From contig NC_060105.1 of assembly GCF_021155765.1 (NCBI RefSeq), forward strand, positions 16,339,001 to 16,403,000: a stretch of DNA of 64,000 bases. The letters are read 5' to 3'. Below the pieces are notes generated by a model, which saw only the letters and a list, made by a program, of their open reading frames with translations, had not been told where the DNA came from and ran no database searches. Source of the stretch: Diprion similis. Lineage: Eukaryota; Arthropoda; Insecta; Hymenoptera; Diprionidae. Shown one piece after another: positions 51,645 through 63,250 of this stretch (the first letter of the stretch is position 1; each line of letters begins with the position of its first letter). Position numbers and translations under genes: made by a program.

Positions 51645-52870
51645 CTTGAAGTTCATGTTACTTTTCTCAGGGCTGGTTCGAAGGTGATCTAACCTGGGAG
51701 GATGTTCCAGGTCCGGGTGATTCCGTTCGAGTTCGTTCTTCGAATGGAGCAAGACGGTCCAGGTGCACGACCTTTTCTCTGGAGTGAGGCGTTTTTCGGA
51801 TCCTGTAAACGACATTGTTGATCCGGTTAACCACCATATATGGCCCTCCCAGTTACTTTGAAATTTTGGACATCGTCCTCTCTGTCGTCGTGGTTGAAAG
51901 AGCCAGACAGAGTCTCCAGGGTTAAATGTAATATGTCTAGCTCGCAAATCATATCGCGCTTTCAGTTTATCTGAAGCTATAGAAATTCTTTCTCTCGCGA
52001 AATCGTGAATTTCTCCCAAGCGTTGTTGGAGGTTAAATGCGAAATCTGTTTGAGGCTGAGTTTGAGCAGGAACAGACAGGGCCTCTTTCTAAATCTGACG
52101 AGAGGCGAAGATTTCTTCCCGTAAGCATCATGGCTGGCATCTGTGTCGTCGTCTCGTGAATCGCAGACCTATACGTCCGGAGGAAAAAGGGGATCCAAGA
52201 GTCCTAGTCTCTGTGATTGCGGTCTACGAAGGACGAAAAATATTGTAACAATGTTCTGTTCAAACGTTTTACCATGCCATCAGATTGAGGATGCAAAGGA
52301 GTCGTACGAGTCTTTCTGATCCCTAATAACTGGGTAACCTCTTTCATTAGACTCGACTCAAAATTTCGGCCTTGATCTGTGTGAAGTTCTAGGGGAACTC
52401 CGTGCTTACAAACGAATTCTTTGACAAACGCTTGAGCTACAGTAAGAGCTTCTTGATTAGCGAGCGGGACCACTTCTGGCCACTTTATGAAATAATCAGC
52501 CATGACTAAAGTGTATCTATTTCCTGACTGAGTTACAGGGAGAGGGCCAAGGATGTCCATTGCCACTCTCTCGAACGGTGCTCCTACGTTGTAAATCTGA
52601 AGAGAACTCCGGCCTTTGTTTCTCGGACCTTTCTTTGCTGCGCAGACTTGACATCTTCGACACCGGTCTTCCACGTCAGCTCGACATCGTGGCCAAAAAT
52701 AATGCTCAAGAATTCTTCCGAGGGTTTTGTTTGAGGCGAAGTGACCTCCAGCAGGGGAATCGTAATGGAGAGCAAGAATTTCAGTAACTCGAGTTCTGGG
52801 GACCAGGAGTTGCCATCTAATCTCCCGTCAATCTGTAGATTCCCATTTCCGGTATAAAATTTCATCTGAT
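51645..52870 (-). pseudogene. Integrase of gypsy copy 2, broken
   Basis: HHCC zinc region end (CRRCQVC), DDE core (MDILGPLPV, HTDQGRNFES, PLHPQSDGM) and the C-terminal GDSVWLFQPRRQRG are recognisable, but a stop at about 52204, frameshifts near 52080 and 51840, and stops near 52860 and 52820 break it. Confidence 0.88.
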
Positions 52871-55007
52871 CAATGGATGGATTCCCATTGAGCCCAATAA
52901 ATCTTCAAAGTTGGTTCTGCTGGGGATACGTCTTGCCAGTCTGGGTGAGTTCCTGCGTTTTTCCACGTCTTGAGCAAGGCTAAGGCATCATCCTCTTGCA
53001 GAGACATCTTCCATTCCCCTAGGTTTTCTCCAAGAGAAATCTTCCGTATTGTAGGAGGAGGATCTCTGTATTTTTCAAGACGAGTACATTACCTACAATC
53101 TGTTGTTTCTTCGCAGGGTCTTCGAGAGAGAGCGTCAGCGTTTCTATGTTGTAAGCCTGCTTGATGACGAATTTCGAAATCGTACTGTCCGAGCCTCTCA
53201 ATCCACCTAGCTACCTGACTTTCGTGGGATTTAAACAAAAGTAACCACCTTAAAGAAGCATGGTCTGTTCTCATCAAAAATTTCCTCCCGTACAAGTTAT
53301 GATGAAAGTGGACTACGGTTTTAACAACAGCTAAGAGTTCTCTACGAGTAACACAATAGTTTCTCTCGGTTTTACTAAGGACTCTGCTGTAATAGCTAAT
53401 CACTCTCTCTTGACCTTCCTGTATCTATGACAAGACTCCACCTATCCCTGACAAAGAGGCGTCTGTATCTAAAATAAAAGGAAGTTCGACCTCTGGATAG
53501 GCTAAAATCGGGGAAGAAGTAAGATTTTCTTCCAATTTCTTAAAGGCTTCTTCGCATTCCGGAGTCCAGTCGAATGGAATCTTGATTCCTGTGAGACGAT
53601 GCAGGGGCTTGGCAATCGTGGCGAAACCTTTTACGAATCTTCTGTAATAGATGCAGAGACCCAAAAAGCTCTGAACCTGCACCTTGTTCGTCGGTGTCGG
53701 CCAAGCAGAGACCTTCTCGATCTTGAAGGGATCGGTCTTCACTCCTTCAGCGGAGACTATGTGGCCGAGGAAGCTGACTTCTTTCTGGAACAGATGGCAT
53801 TTCTTTGGACTCATCTTCAGGCCTGCCCGTTTTAACCTGGAGAAGACTTGTTCGAGGTGGTCCACTCCTTCTTCAAAGTCCTTCCCAGAGACGATTATGT
53901 CGTTCAAATAAATGAGGCAAATTTTCCCTGTGAGTCCTTGGAAAACAGTCTCCATCATCTGTTCAAAGGTAGCCGGGGCGTTACTTACGCCAAAAGGCAT
54001 TACCTTAAATTGCCATAATCCTCCTAGTCCCGTGACGAAGGCTGTCTTTTCCTTGTCCAGGGGACCCATCTCGACCTGCCAGTAACCGCTCTGAAGATGA
54101 ATGGTACTGAACCAGGTTGCGCCAGCAATCAGATCAAGCGCTTTGTCGATTCTGGGGAGAGGATAGGAGTCTTTCTTGGTTATGTCGTTCAGCTTTCTGT
54201 AATCAATGCAAAAACGCTTGGAGCCGTCCTTTTTGTTGACCAGGACGATCGGAGAAGCCCAGGGGCTGGAAGAAGGCTCGATTACGTCGTTGGTCAGCAT
54301 ATCTTCAACGAGTTTCTTCACATCCTTCCTGCCGTTGAGGGCGAGCCTCCGGGGAGTTTGTCTCCCCTTGTCTCTGCTGTTGACTGCAAAAGAATCTGCG
54401 TACTGAAATAATACAGATTTAACGGATTCCTTCTGTTGCAAATCCAGCGTGGCCGACGATCTATTAAAAAGATTTTCTGGATGCGAAGGGAGCAGATCTT
54501 GATGATTGTCTTCGGAGAGCTCCACTCCTCGTAATCTTGGAGGAGTCCAGTACACTCTTCTTCTCTTCGAGCAGAGAGGGATTTCGCAGCTGTTAGACGC
54601 CAGAGAATTCCTCTTGGTGGAAATCACGCAATCGTGAGCTGTGAGGAAATCTAAACCCAAAATACCTTCATCCTCGATATCCGCGACAAAAACCTTGTGT
54701 GGAGAGTCGATACATCCGAAGAGGTTAATCTGCACGATAACCTCTCCCAAAATTCGGGTCGTCTCTCCAGTGGCTGTTCGCAAAGACAAAGAGGGAACAG
54801 TCTGGTCATCGGATTTTAAGAGATCCGATCGAACAACAGTTACCTTCGCTCCGGTATCAATTACCCAGAGGCAGTCAATGCCATTGACAGTTCCACATGC
54901 GTAAAGACCAGACTGTCTTAAACTCCTTAATAAAAAGTGTGTTGCGAAACGGCTTTCTACTGTAACCTGCGATGATTTTCGCCCTCCCAAATCATCTGCA
55001 TCTAGTT
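52871..55007 (-). pseudogene. Protease, RT and RNase H of gypsy copy 2
   Basis: Protease (CLWVIDTGAKVTVV), RT (FCIDYRKLNDITKKDSYPLP; catalytic motif reads IYLNDIIVSG, with Asn in place of the first catalytic Asp), and RNase H (DTDASLSGIGG, TDHASLRWLL). An in-frame TAG at about 53433 replaces a glutamine codon of copy 1. The Asp-to-Asn change in the catalytic pair means the RT is dead even apart from the stop. Confidence 0.9.
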
Positions 55008-56046
55008 TTTTGTGGTATTTGACGAGGTACTTGCCTGAGGATTATTTTCCCTGGCTATCCTTTTATTTCACTAATTCTGAGTATCTGAATCCGAATTTTT
55101 CGGCGTATTTTCTGCTTTGCGTTTTAACGCGAAACAATGATTGGAATCGTGGCCTTTTCGTTTACAAAATAAGCAAGTGAGAGCGGACCTATTATCTACA
55201 CTTTCTCTGGCGTATTCCGATTTTCCGCCTTGTTGCTGAGAAGAGCCACGACTATTTTCATTATAATTTCTAAAATTTTGACTAACTTTTTGACTACCTT
55301 GTCTAGTCTTTCCTGAGATTTTTTGTGTCCGTTCGGTCAAGGTGTTTTCGATGACTTCACCTTGTCTGACTTTGGCTACACCTAGGTATTGTTTTCTTAA
55401 AGCTTCTATTTCAAGAGCTTTAATTATAGTTTCTCTAAGAGTAGAAACGCCTGAAGTACTGACGGCTAATTTGACTTCAGGGTTATTCATGGCTTTAACA
55501 AATGCTTCGACTGCTATGAAATCTCTTAAGGTTTCTCCATCTGGGATAGCCGTTCGTGCTAAACTTTCGATATCTTGGCCAAGTGTAGCCAAGTCTTCGT
55601 CTCGTATTTGTCGTCTGTTTTGTAGTTGGGTTAAATAGAGCTTCTTCAAATGCTAACAACCAAATCTAACCTGAGAGCTGAGCTCAATTTGTCATAGTTT
55701 AATCTCGCAGAAGGAGAAAGAGTTGACAAGACCGAAACTGCGGGACCTCGTGAACTGACAGCTAAATTATTTGCTGTTGCAGTAGAGTCCCAAAGATTAT
55801 GATTTGCCGCTGCTCAAAATTGGTTATCAAAATCGGTCCAAGACATTTGACCGTAAAAGGTGGGTGGTTTAATTGGAGCAGAAGGCCTAGAAGTAGAGAA
55901 ATGTGACATTTCTCTAACAGGGTTTGGAATAGCCTCGTAATGATGTCCAAGACCGCTCATAAAAGAGTCGTCAAAGTTAATTTGTGGGGCTACAGGACGA
56001 GGGGGAGGCACAGGAAAAGTGACTTTCTCTCGAATTCTTGGTCTAC
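55008..56046 (-). pseudogene. Gag of gypsy copy 2, truncated
   Basis: Nucleocapsid knuckle (CLFCKRKGHDSNHC), capsid part (NNPEVKLAVSTSGVSTLRE) and the PPTFYGQMSWTDFDNQF region align with copy 1. A stop at about 55650 breaks the frame. The frame runs into the hAT terminus at 56047 in the SCRPRI region, equal to ISRPRI of copy 1. The slippery heptamer is at 55005-55011. Confidence 0.85.
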
Positions 56047-56457
56047 AGGATGTCTAGTAAAATTTCAAATAAGAATCCAAGGACATTCCAAGGACATTCC
56101 AAGGACATTTTAAGGACTTTACAGGATTTTTCAAGGGCGTCTAAATAAGCTTTTTGGTCACATAGAATGGTACTCAAACGTTGATTCACGATACGCAAAG
56201 GGAAAAACGTACACAATAAAACACAATAAACATTTTTATCATTTATTGAAATCTATGATTCCTTAACTTTCAAATTTTCGTATACATATCTTTTACATTT
56301 ATCGGTATCACATCGTTACATTATTGCGGAGGTATATTATATATACCGATTACAATATATTATCTGACTCGACTAGTAACATTTTAATGAAAAATGTCTG
56401 CTTGAATAAAACTTTATTGAGATTCTCAAAATTTATCTTAATAATACGATAGGTATA

Positions 56458-58806
56458 TTATTTGGGATGCCGATAATTTTCTAACTCTTCGTCGATACGT
56501 GCCGATTCCTTCAATGCGTCCGCCATAATCTTCGCTCTCTTCACTTTCAATTCTTGTATGGCAGTCGCAGAACGTTTTTGTGCTGCCTTCTCTTTATCAC
56601 AGTTTTCCTTATCTCTTTTTGACTTCTGGCATGCTTCTTTAAACCACGAATGGGCGTTCCGTGCGTACTGAAGCATAGTCTTAGTTACCACGAAGTTTCT
56701 GAGACCCCCTCGAACGTTGACAGCGTCGATTATAGTCCTGTGTGCTATCAATGATGCCTCAAGCTGATTTTCAACTATGCATTGATTGTTTATCGAGAAC
56801 CCTCGTTCCAGTGCAGCATTTCCATGGGACAGGATAAGGATTTTTTTTATAAAGAGTAACAGGTTACTGTAATTCTCGGTACCGTGAGAAGAAAGAAGTT
56901 CGATCCAAAAATGATCCAATCGTGTTTCAGATCTGTTATAGTTTTCCATCTGGTCTTTAGTACTGTGCTGTGAACAGATGCGTTTAAACTCGATATCGAC
57001 TTTGTCTGCTACTGTACCAGAGATCTGTTTATTGTGTACCAATTTTTGTAAAGTGGTAGACAATCTCTTCTCTGCGATCCCATCTCCTTGAATAATTATT
57101 GAAGGTGCCAAACAGGAAAGTCCTTGGACAAGTTGAAATTTCAGTGGCGATTTATCGAGAAGCTTTACGACTATGGCGAGACCGCATTGACGACACTGTT
57201 CTTTAAATTGAACTTTTTCAAGGCTCGTTATATCTTTCGTTGCGTCAAGGGCGTTTTGAGTGCCGTATCCAATCTTGACCTTTTGTAGAGGTAGAAGATT
57301 TTTAGTATCTTTTACATCGAGAATAGTTATACTATTCTTACCTAAAACCTCGGATTTCCCGAATTTTTGCATTATACTATAGAGTAATGATAGTAAATCT
57401 TCGTATAAAAACGGCGCAAGAGAGTTGTTCGACTGAAATTCTCTAAGAAAAGGCTGAAGTTCAACCGCCAGTGATTCAAAAAACGCCAATTTTGGGAGAA
57501 GGAGCTTATCACGAACTGTCGACTCAACTAATTTAAAGCTGTTGCAAAGTGGTGCGATTTTATTTTTGTGTACGTAATCAACGTATTTTTTAATCTTTGG
57601 CAAAATATCACGAGCCGTTTGGACGACTGAAACGTTCTCGAGCCATCTGATTGCACAAAACTTTTTGGGGAAAATCTTGGAGCCTGAGCTCGTGTATAAT
57701 CCGCACGACGAGAAAGGACGTGTTTGAATAAGTTGTACAGCGCTCTTAAGAAACTTACGAGATCCCATCCTGTTATTTGAATACCAGTCTTGAATGCTCC
57801 ATGGACCGTATGCAAACCACACGTCCCCAAATCAAGCAGCGTTTTGTCGGTGAGATTTTCGTTTATCTCTACCTGAAAATCCTTTATGAGTTTCAAATTC
57901 ACATTTGGACCGTCCATCGAAATCTGTATAATTTTTGCCAATATATTCTCAGGTATATTACTTTTCAATGCGTCCAGTAAGTCGAGAGCAGTAGCTTTTC
58001 CGAGAAATGCCGATGTATAATACCGGGTTGTTACTTCATTTTTCACGTCATCCCAAAATCGTACTGCTATATCCATTTGGTTTTTTTGGCTAATCTTATT
58101 CAAACTCTCGTCAAAACCTAATACGATATCACTGGCGGTAGAAATCAATTCCTTAAGCTTTTTTTCGAACGTCTTGGCTATGCCATATACGATCGTGTAC
58201 GCCGCTTTGGCTCGACCCAATTTCATATTTTTCGCAATTTCGCTGTCTAGAAATGTGATTCTCGAAATAGCAATATTTTCTTCAACATCTCGTAAAGAAT
58301 GGTGGCACATTACTGCTTCAACAGACCATATTACTTCAGCTTTTGTTACTTCATCACTGATCAGATATTGATTTACGGTTTTTTTTTTTTACAAGAGTGA
58401 CTGCATTCGTTGCGCTTGCAGCAGTAACAGTATCTGTCTTACTGCAATGCACGTTACAAGTATTCGAACAACCAACAAGTGTCAAGCTTTGGTTTCGATC
58501 TGATGCCTCATTTTGTTTTACTGCGGATTCCCTTGACGTTATTTTTTTGCTTGTATCTTTGGTTGTAATGCCTTCAAATATCGGTCGAGAAGTTCGAATG
58601 CCTTGCATGACTTGAGTGTGTTTTTTCCCTCCTAAATGACTAGTAAGAGCTGCAAGTCCCATACTGCTTACAGAAAATGTGGATAGGCACAACGCGCAGA
58701 ACGCCGAGTACACATCTTGTTCAACTGGTCTCACCCATGAGAAGTTCGGAAGCTGAGACCAGAGGGCATTTAACTTGCTTTGGCGTTTAGCGTGGTGTCC
58801 TGGCAT
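56458..58806 (-). pseudogene. hAT transposase, two frameshifts
   Basis: Starts at ATG 58806. N-terminal ~150 residues hold a BED-like zinc finger (CALCLSTF ... LTSHLGGKKH). A shift in an A run (58379-58390) leads to the second frame, which reads FDESLNKISQKNQMDIAVRFW and MDGPNVNLKLIKDF (the RNase H-like catalytic fold of hAT), until a second shift near 57690. The last part, to 56458, includes FCAIRWLENV and the hAT C-terminal dimerisation motif GNAALERGFSINNQ. Length if unbroken, about 780 residues, is normal for this hAT group. The first shift lies in a homopolymer and might be a sequence error. Confidence 0.88.
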
Positions 58807-60780
58807 GACAAGGCTAGAATAAATAAATATGATTAAGAATTATGCATTTCACTAAAATATTACAGCACCATAATATCAACTATCCTGCTGCTTTTAACAT
58901 AGCATTTACTATCCTGCTGCTTTTAACATTTCTCATTTGAGAATGAGAAAAGTATTTTAAAAAGTTAATAAATATTTAATAAAAAGGCCCGAGCAAAATT
59001 TCAGATGAAATAATCATATTGTTATTTCATCCTTAAAATTATTATCTGCCAGCGTCCATATTTTTTTTGTTCTCCTATATTTTTGGATACTTTTTTTTGC
59101 AAGCCTCTGAGCAAATGCATCTCTCAGTGAAAAAAAAGTTTGTTATTTATTAAGCTGATGGTATAAGGGAAAATAAATATTGAAAGATATAAACAAATTT
59201 CGGATTTTATTTCAAGCATATTGACCCTAAAACGGTACATATGGGCCACGGGTACCTAAAAATCTTCTAACGAAAACCCGATTTTTCGGAATTTTTTCGA
59301 GTCGCCTGTTCTGCAACAACTTATAATTTGTTCATTAACCTGTAATAATCACTCTGGGCTAAAGTGATCCAATTTTTTTTTCAATCTAATATTTTTTTTA
59401 TCAATCATTTACCGAGGGCTTATTATAATCAAGTTTTGAATTATTTATAAATTTAGGATTATACATTTGGATATCAATTCATTTTCAAAATATATACGTT
59501 ATACTTGAAAATAAATATACTTTTTGAAAGATACCGTCCCAAACTGTGTTTTTTTTTTTATGAAAGTTCTATAACTCAAGAGTACCGTGCTAAATTTTTG
59601 CGAAAAAACATCGAAAATTGAAAAAGTTATGAATTCAATCGTTTTTTTTCTGCAGACGCTTTGTTCAGGAATTTTTTTCAGTACATAAAAATCAAAAATT
59701 TACATTTTCATCGACGAGAGTATATTTTTCAATGTTAAAATTATGTCTGAATTTTTATACGGAAATATAACGCGTCGGCTTGCTTCAGTAATCACTCAAA
59801 GTTGGCTCGGACCAAATTGTCCCGGTGTGACTATTACGATAGTCTACAGAGGTATGATTGATACGGGTTAAATATATCAAACTAATCTTTCAAAAACTTA
59901 TACGTGTGTAGTTTACAGTCTGACGTATCGAATTCACTGGTTTTAAAAGAAAAATAACGACAATAGGCCAGAATTATCGTGCATTTCGTCGCCTGGATAC
60001 TGCAGACGCCTGGGTTTACGGTAATAAAGGCAAAAAATATGTGTACCGTTCTAGGGTTAAATTCTGTTTGGTTGTAAAGAGTATCATTCGCAAACTAAAA
60101 TGAAAACGTAAAAAACATTATGTATAGTGATACATAACCATGCGAATTTACACGAAAGTTCATGAAGGGTAAAAGAGTGTAGGCGACAAGAATAGACCTA
60201 GTACAATACACCAGAATATACATTCATACAATATATATGAATACACCAAGTCATATATATTGTTCGAGCTAGATCATTATTTTCTTCAACAAAACGTATC
60301 TTATTGAAGACGATTTTTCATAACCTAAAAAATCGCCACGATATTATACAACATGCTCATGGTTATACCCATTTAATTTTGTATTTTTGATAACTCACTG
60401 TACTTACCTCGTAGATTGTTTGAAAAATGTTCACCAATATGTTTGTCGAAAAAGTACATGTTAAGGTTAGCTAGTACATGTAAACAATAACGGAAAGGCT
60501 GCCGTGTATCAGGCCGTTGACCGGTGTCGCGATAATTTATGGCGCGCGCACATCTCAGCGACGCATATAGCACTTGCCGTAATATATCAATATCATTGGC
60601 CGATGTTCGGCCAATGAGACGAAGCGCGTCAATCGGGTATACATTTCGAAATTCGTAATGCCCGATTGGTTTTCCTTTCTACATGCATAATAAAATTATT
60701 TAAAAAAATGCTTTTATAGAAAAACGAATTGAATGTGAACAAAAATTAACTCATAGAAAAATACAAGATCCTCCACAAAA
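58807..60780. other. 5' non-coding part of the hAT element
   Basis: AT-rich, no gene. A GC-richer block with CGCG and GGCCGATGTTCGGCC (a palindrome near 60597-60611) lies at 60510-60660, perhaps the transposase promoter region. Confidence 0.4.
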
Positions 60781-60862
60781 TACAAGAACATTTCAAGGAC
60801 ATTTCAAGGACAAACAAAATCCAAGAACAATTCAAGGACTTCAAGGACGGCTAGACACCCTG

Positions 60863-61950
60863 AAATACTACCGCACCTTTGTTTCTATCGCTTAGTATTG
60901 ATTTGCATTTCTTATTACCTTGTGATATTTTCTTGTTTCCCGAATATCGTATTTCTGTGTTATCTTAAGTTGCTTACTGTAAACAGGTGTATTTAGTGTT
61001 TTATTTTCATCCTGCGAACCCTTCTCTAAATCACTCAATCTCGCATAATTTTTGTATCCTCTTTCGTTATTGTAATTTAGAATTTTCTAGCTAATTAATA
61101 TCGTAATTTTGACCGTTGTAAATTATCGATTCACTCGCTGTGAATAATTCATTTGTAAAAGCTACCGATATTTGTGAATTGTATATCACTGTCAATCTCT
61201 CTTGCTAATTACCCAATAAACATTGCTGGTAAATCAATCGTAAGAAATTCGTCGACGAACAACGTTGTAAATAGTTAAATAATCGTTCAGCACATACGTT
61301 TTTTCTCGTGAAAAATGTCCGCCCTGATATAGGTTTTTTCGACTGTGCTCATCAACATTTTTTATTAGTAATAATGATCCAGATATTCTACGGTTAAAGG
61401 AAACGTCGAAATTACGGTTTCCAAAAACGTAATGAAACAAGTATAAAAGAACGCAATTTAAACGTTATCGTACACGTTTAATATACACCTGTTATAACCT
61501 CTATTTTTCGTTGTTCAAACACGTCTAATAAGCGTGTACATGGGCAAATTTTTAGTACAATATACACATAGTTAATGTGTGTTGATTTAACGTAGAAACG
61601 ATATCCGGAAGCAATTATTATATGCCTAATTGAATACACTTTAACGAATATCACGCGGTTCCGATAAACGTGTAACAATTAACTTGAGAATATGTTTTCA
61701 ATATAATTTTTTATGTACTATATATTATTACGTACACTGTTAGAAGCTTTTCGTACAGTCAACATGGACTCATCTCAAGAATTAGATGACACAGCAACGC
61801 TTACATTCTTAGCTTATTCAGCAATAGTTACTCGCACCAATTAAATTATTTTCACTATTTTATACCTAAACCTTCGTATTCCTGTGAGAATTTCGTACAA
61901 GACAAATGAATGAGATAATACACCTTTGCGAAACATGATATATATTTATT
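60863..61950. other. Non-coding AT-rich spacer
   Basis: No gene or clear repeat. The gag sequence interrupted by the hAT element does not resume here. Confidence 0.5.
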
Positions 61951-61963
61951 ATTTCACTTGAAA

Positions 61964-62500
61964 TAAAATAATCGTACAATGATCATACGACAATGAGAAA
62001 AATCGACATCTTTAATCTGCTCTGGACTTTGAATACAGATTAGAACACACACTCAACTTAAGTGGATATGAACAAACTAAAGCTTGTATCGGATACAGGT
62101 GATTTGATAACAATTGGAACAAAATCAAAAGTTTTACAATAGTTATATCAATGCTAATCCGTGAAAGTTGACTAGAATGTCATATACACACAGTCTTCAA
62201 CAAATACGTATACTTACAGTATATAGATATACTCACAAGAGTATTACAGCAAATAGTAAACTTAATTCAATATAAAAGAACAAAAACTCGTATCCAAAAC
62301 CAGTAGTTTGATAGCAAATGGAACACGATATAAAATAATCATACAATAATCATACAACAATCAGAAAAATCGTTCTTTTACCTACTCTGGACTTGAGTAT
62401 AAAAACACAACATACAGTAAACTGTAATAAATCTAGACAAACAAAAACTTTGATTGGATACGAGTGGACAAAGAATGAATCTGAAGGACAAAAATTGTTA
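61964..62500. repeat. Diverged direct repeat, two ~165-base copies
   Basis: About 61964-62125 and 62330-62500 share, in the same order, TAAAATAATC(G/A)TACAAT, TCATAC(G/A)ACAAT, a CTCTGGACTT word and GTATC/GATAC-GGATAC words. The copies are clearly diverged. No gene. Confidence 0.6.
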
Positions 62501-62592
62501 GCTTTTATCTTGGGCCCTGGAAAAGGTTCCAATCTAGGCGAAGTGAGTTAATGAAAAGCATTGGTACATTATTTTGAAAGAGAAGACAGATG

Positions 62593-62793
62593 CTATTGAT
62601 GGCGTCTTCTAGGCACGTAGGAGTCTCGGGATCGAGCGAGTTTCAACCAGTCTTTCACTGCAGCGGCTATATTTGCTTCCTTCACATCACTTACGAATTC
62701 TTTACCATAGAAAGTAGTTTTAACAGCATATAAAAAAAAAACAAAGTCACCAGAACGTAACATGAAAACTTGAACTGCAATGAATGTCAACAT
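62593..62793 (-). pseudogene. Possible mariner-like transposase C-terminal fragment
   Basis: A 66-residue frame whose second half (FVSDVKEANIAAAVKDWLKL then a basic end) loosely resembles the last helices of mariner-type transposases. There is no catalytic motif, and the similarity is weak. Confidence 0.2.
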
Positions 62794-63177
62794 GTATAAA
62801 TAAATATGAATTATTAGTGTGTCATTTACACAGTACGTACACTTGGTTTGTACAGGAATGAAAGTTTTTGTTCTATTTTTCTTTGACAGTACCGTATATT
62901 TAAAACCGAAAGTTTTAAGAAAAAAAAAAATATTTTTGAATTACCGTAAATCACTTGCATCACCAGTGTCTTTTGGAAAGCTATTTTATCCCTACCGGCC
63001 CAATTAAACCGCATGGCTAATTTGTTCGTAAGTAAAGACTTCAGAACAGCTAATACACATTGACGGCCACTTGTGCCTCCAATAGAGGATAGTTTTTGTG
63101 TCTACAAAGAAACTAAATAGTTACCCATCTCAATCAAGAAGTATCACGATATTATGACATGGCATTTTACACGCTGA

Positions 63178-63250
63178 CAGGGTGTCTAGCCATATCAGAC
63201 TTAAAAATTCCCGCATAATTCCCGTATATTCCCGGTTATTTTTTTCAAAA
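63178..63250 (+). repeat. hAT-like terminus of a second element
   Basis: CAGGGTGTCTAGCC at 63178 equals the end of the hAT element at 60862 (on the other strand). What follows, with CCCGTATATTCCC words, differs from that element. No partner end is seen in the window, so it is a solo end or a truncated relative. Confidence 0.5.

Larger units (their letters stand above)
50040..56046 (-). mobile_element. Ty3/gypsy copy 2, older and truncated
   Basis: Same family and orientation as the element at 23668-31319. Present: a 3' LTR, the 3' non-coding region, a truncated deoxynucleoside kinase, integrase, RNase H, reverse transcriptase, protease, frameshift heptamer and most of gag. It is damaged by stops, frameshifts, a ~51-base in-frame deletion before the RT, and a deletion in the kinase. 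The gag end is cut at 56046 by the hAT element, and neither the rest of gag nor a 5' LTR appears beyond it. Confidence 0.93.
56047..60862 (-). mobile_element. hAT-family DNA transposon
   Basis: Ends are imperfect inverted repeats: CAGGATGTCTAG at 56047 and, on the other strand, CAGGGTGTCTAGCC from 60862. Direct repeats of the type CAAGGACATTC cluster just inside both ends (56072-56120 and about 60785-60845). A transposase gene with BED-like and hAT features occupies 56458-58806 on the minus strand; the ~2 kb on its 5' side has no further gene. The expected 8-bp target duplication is not evident. Confidence 0.85.

Noticed and set aside
56039-60870. 8-bp target duplication of the hAT element
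   Set aside because: Flanks share only the last three bases; not claimed.
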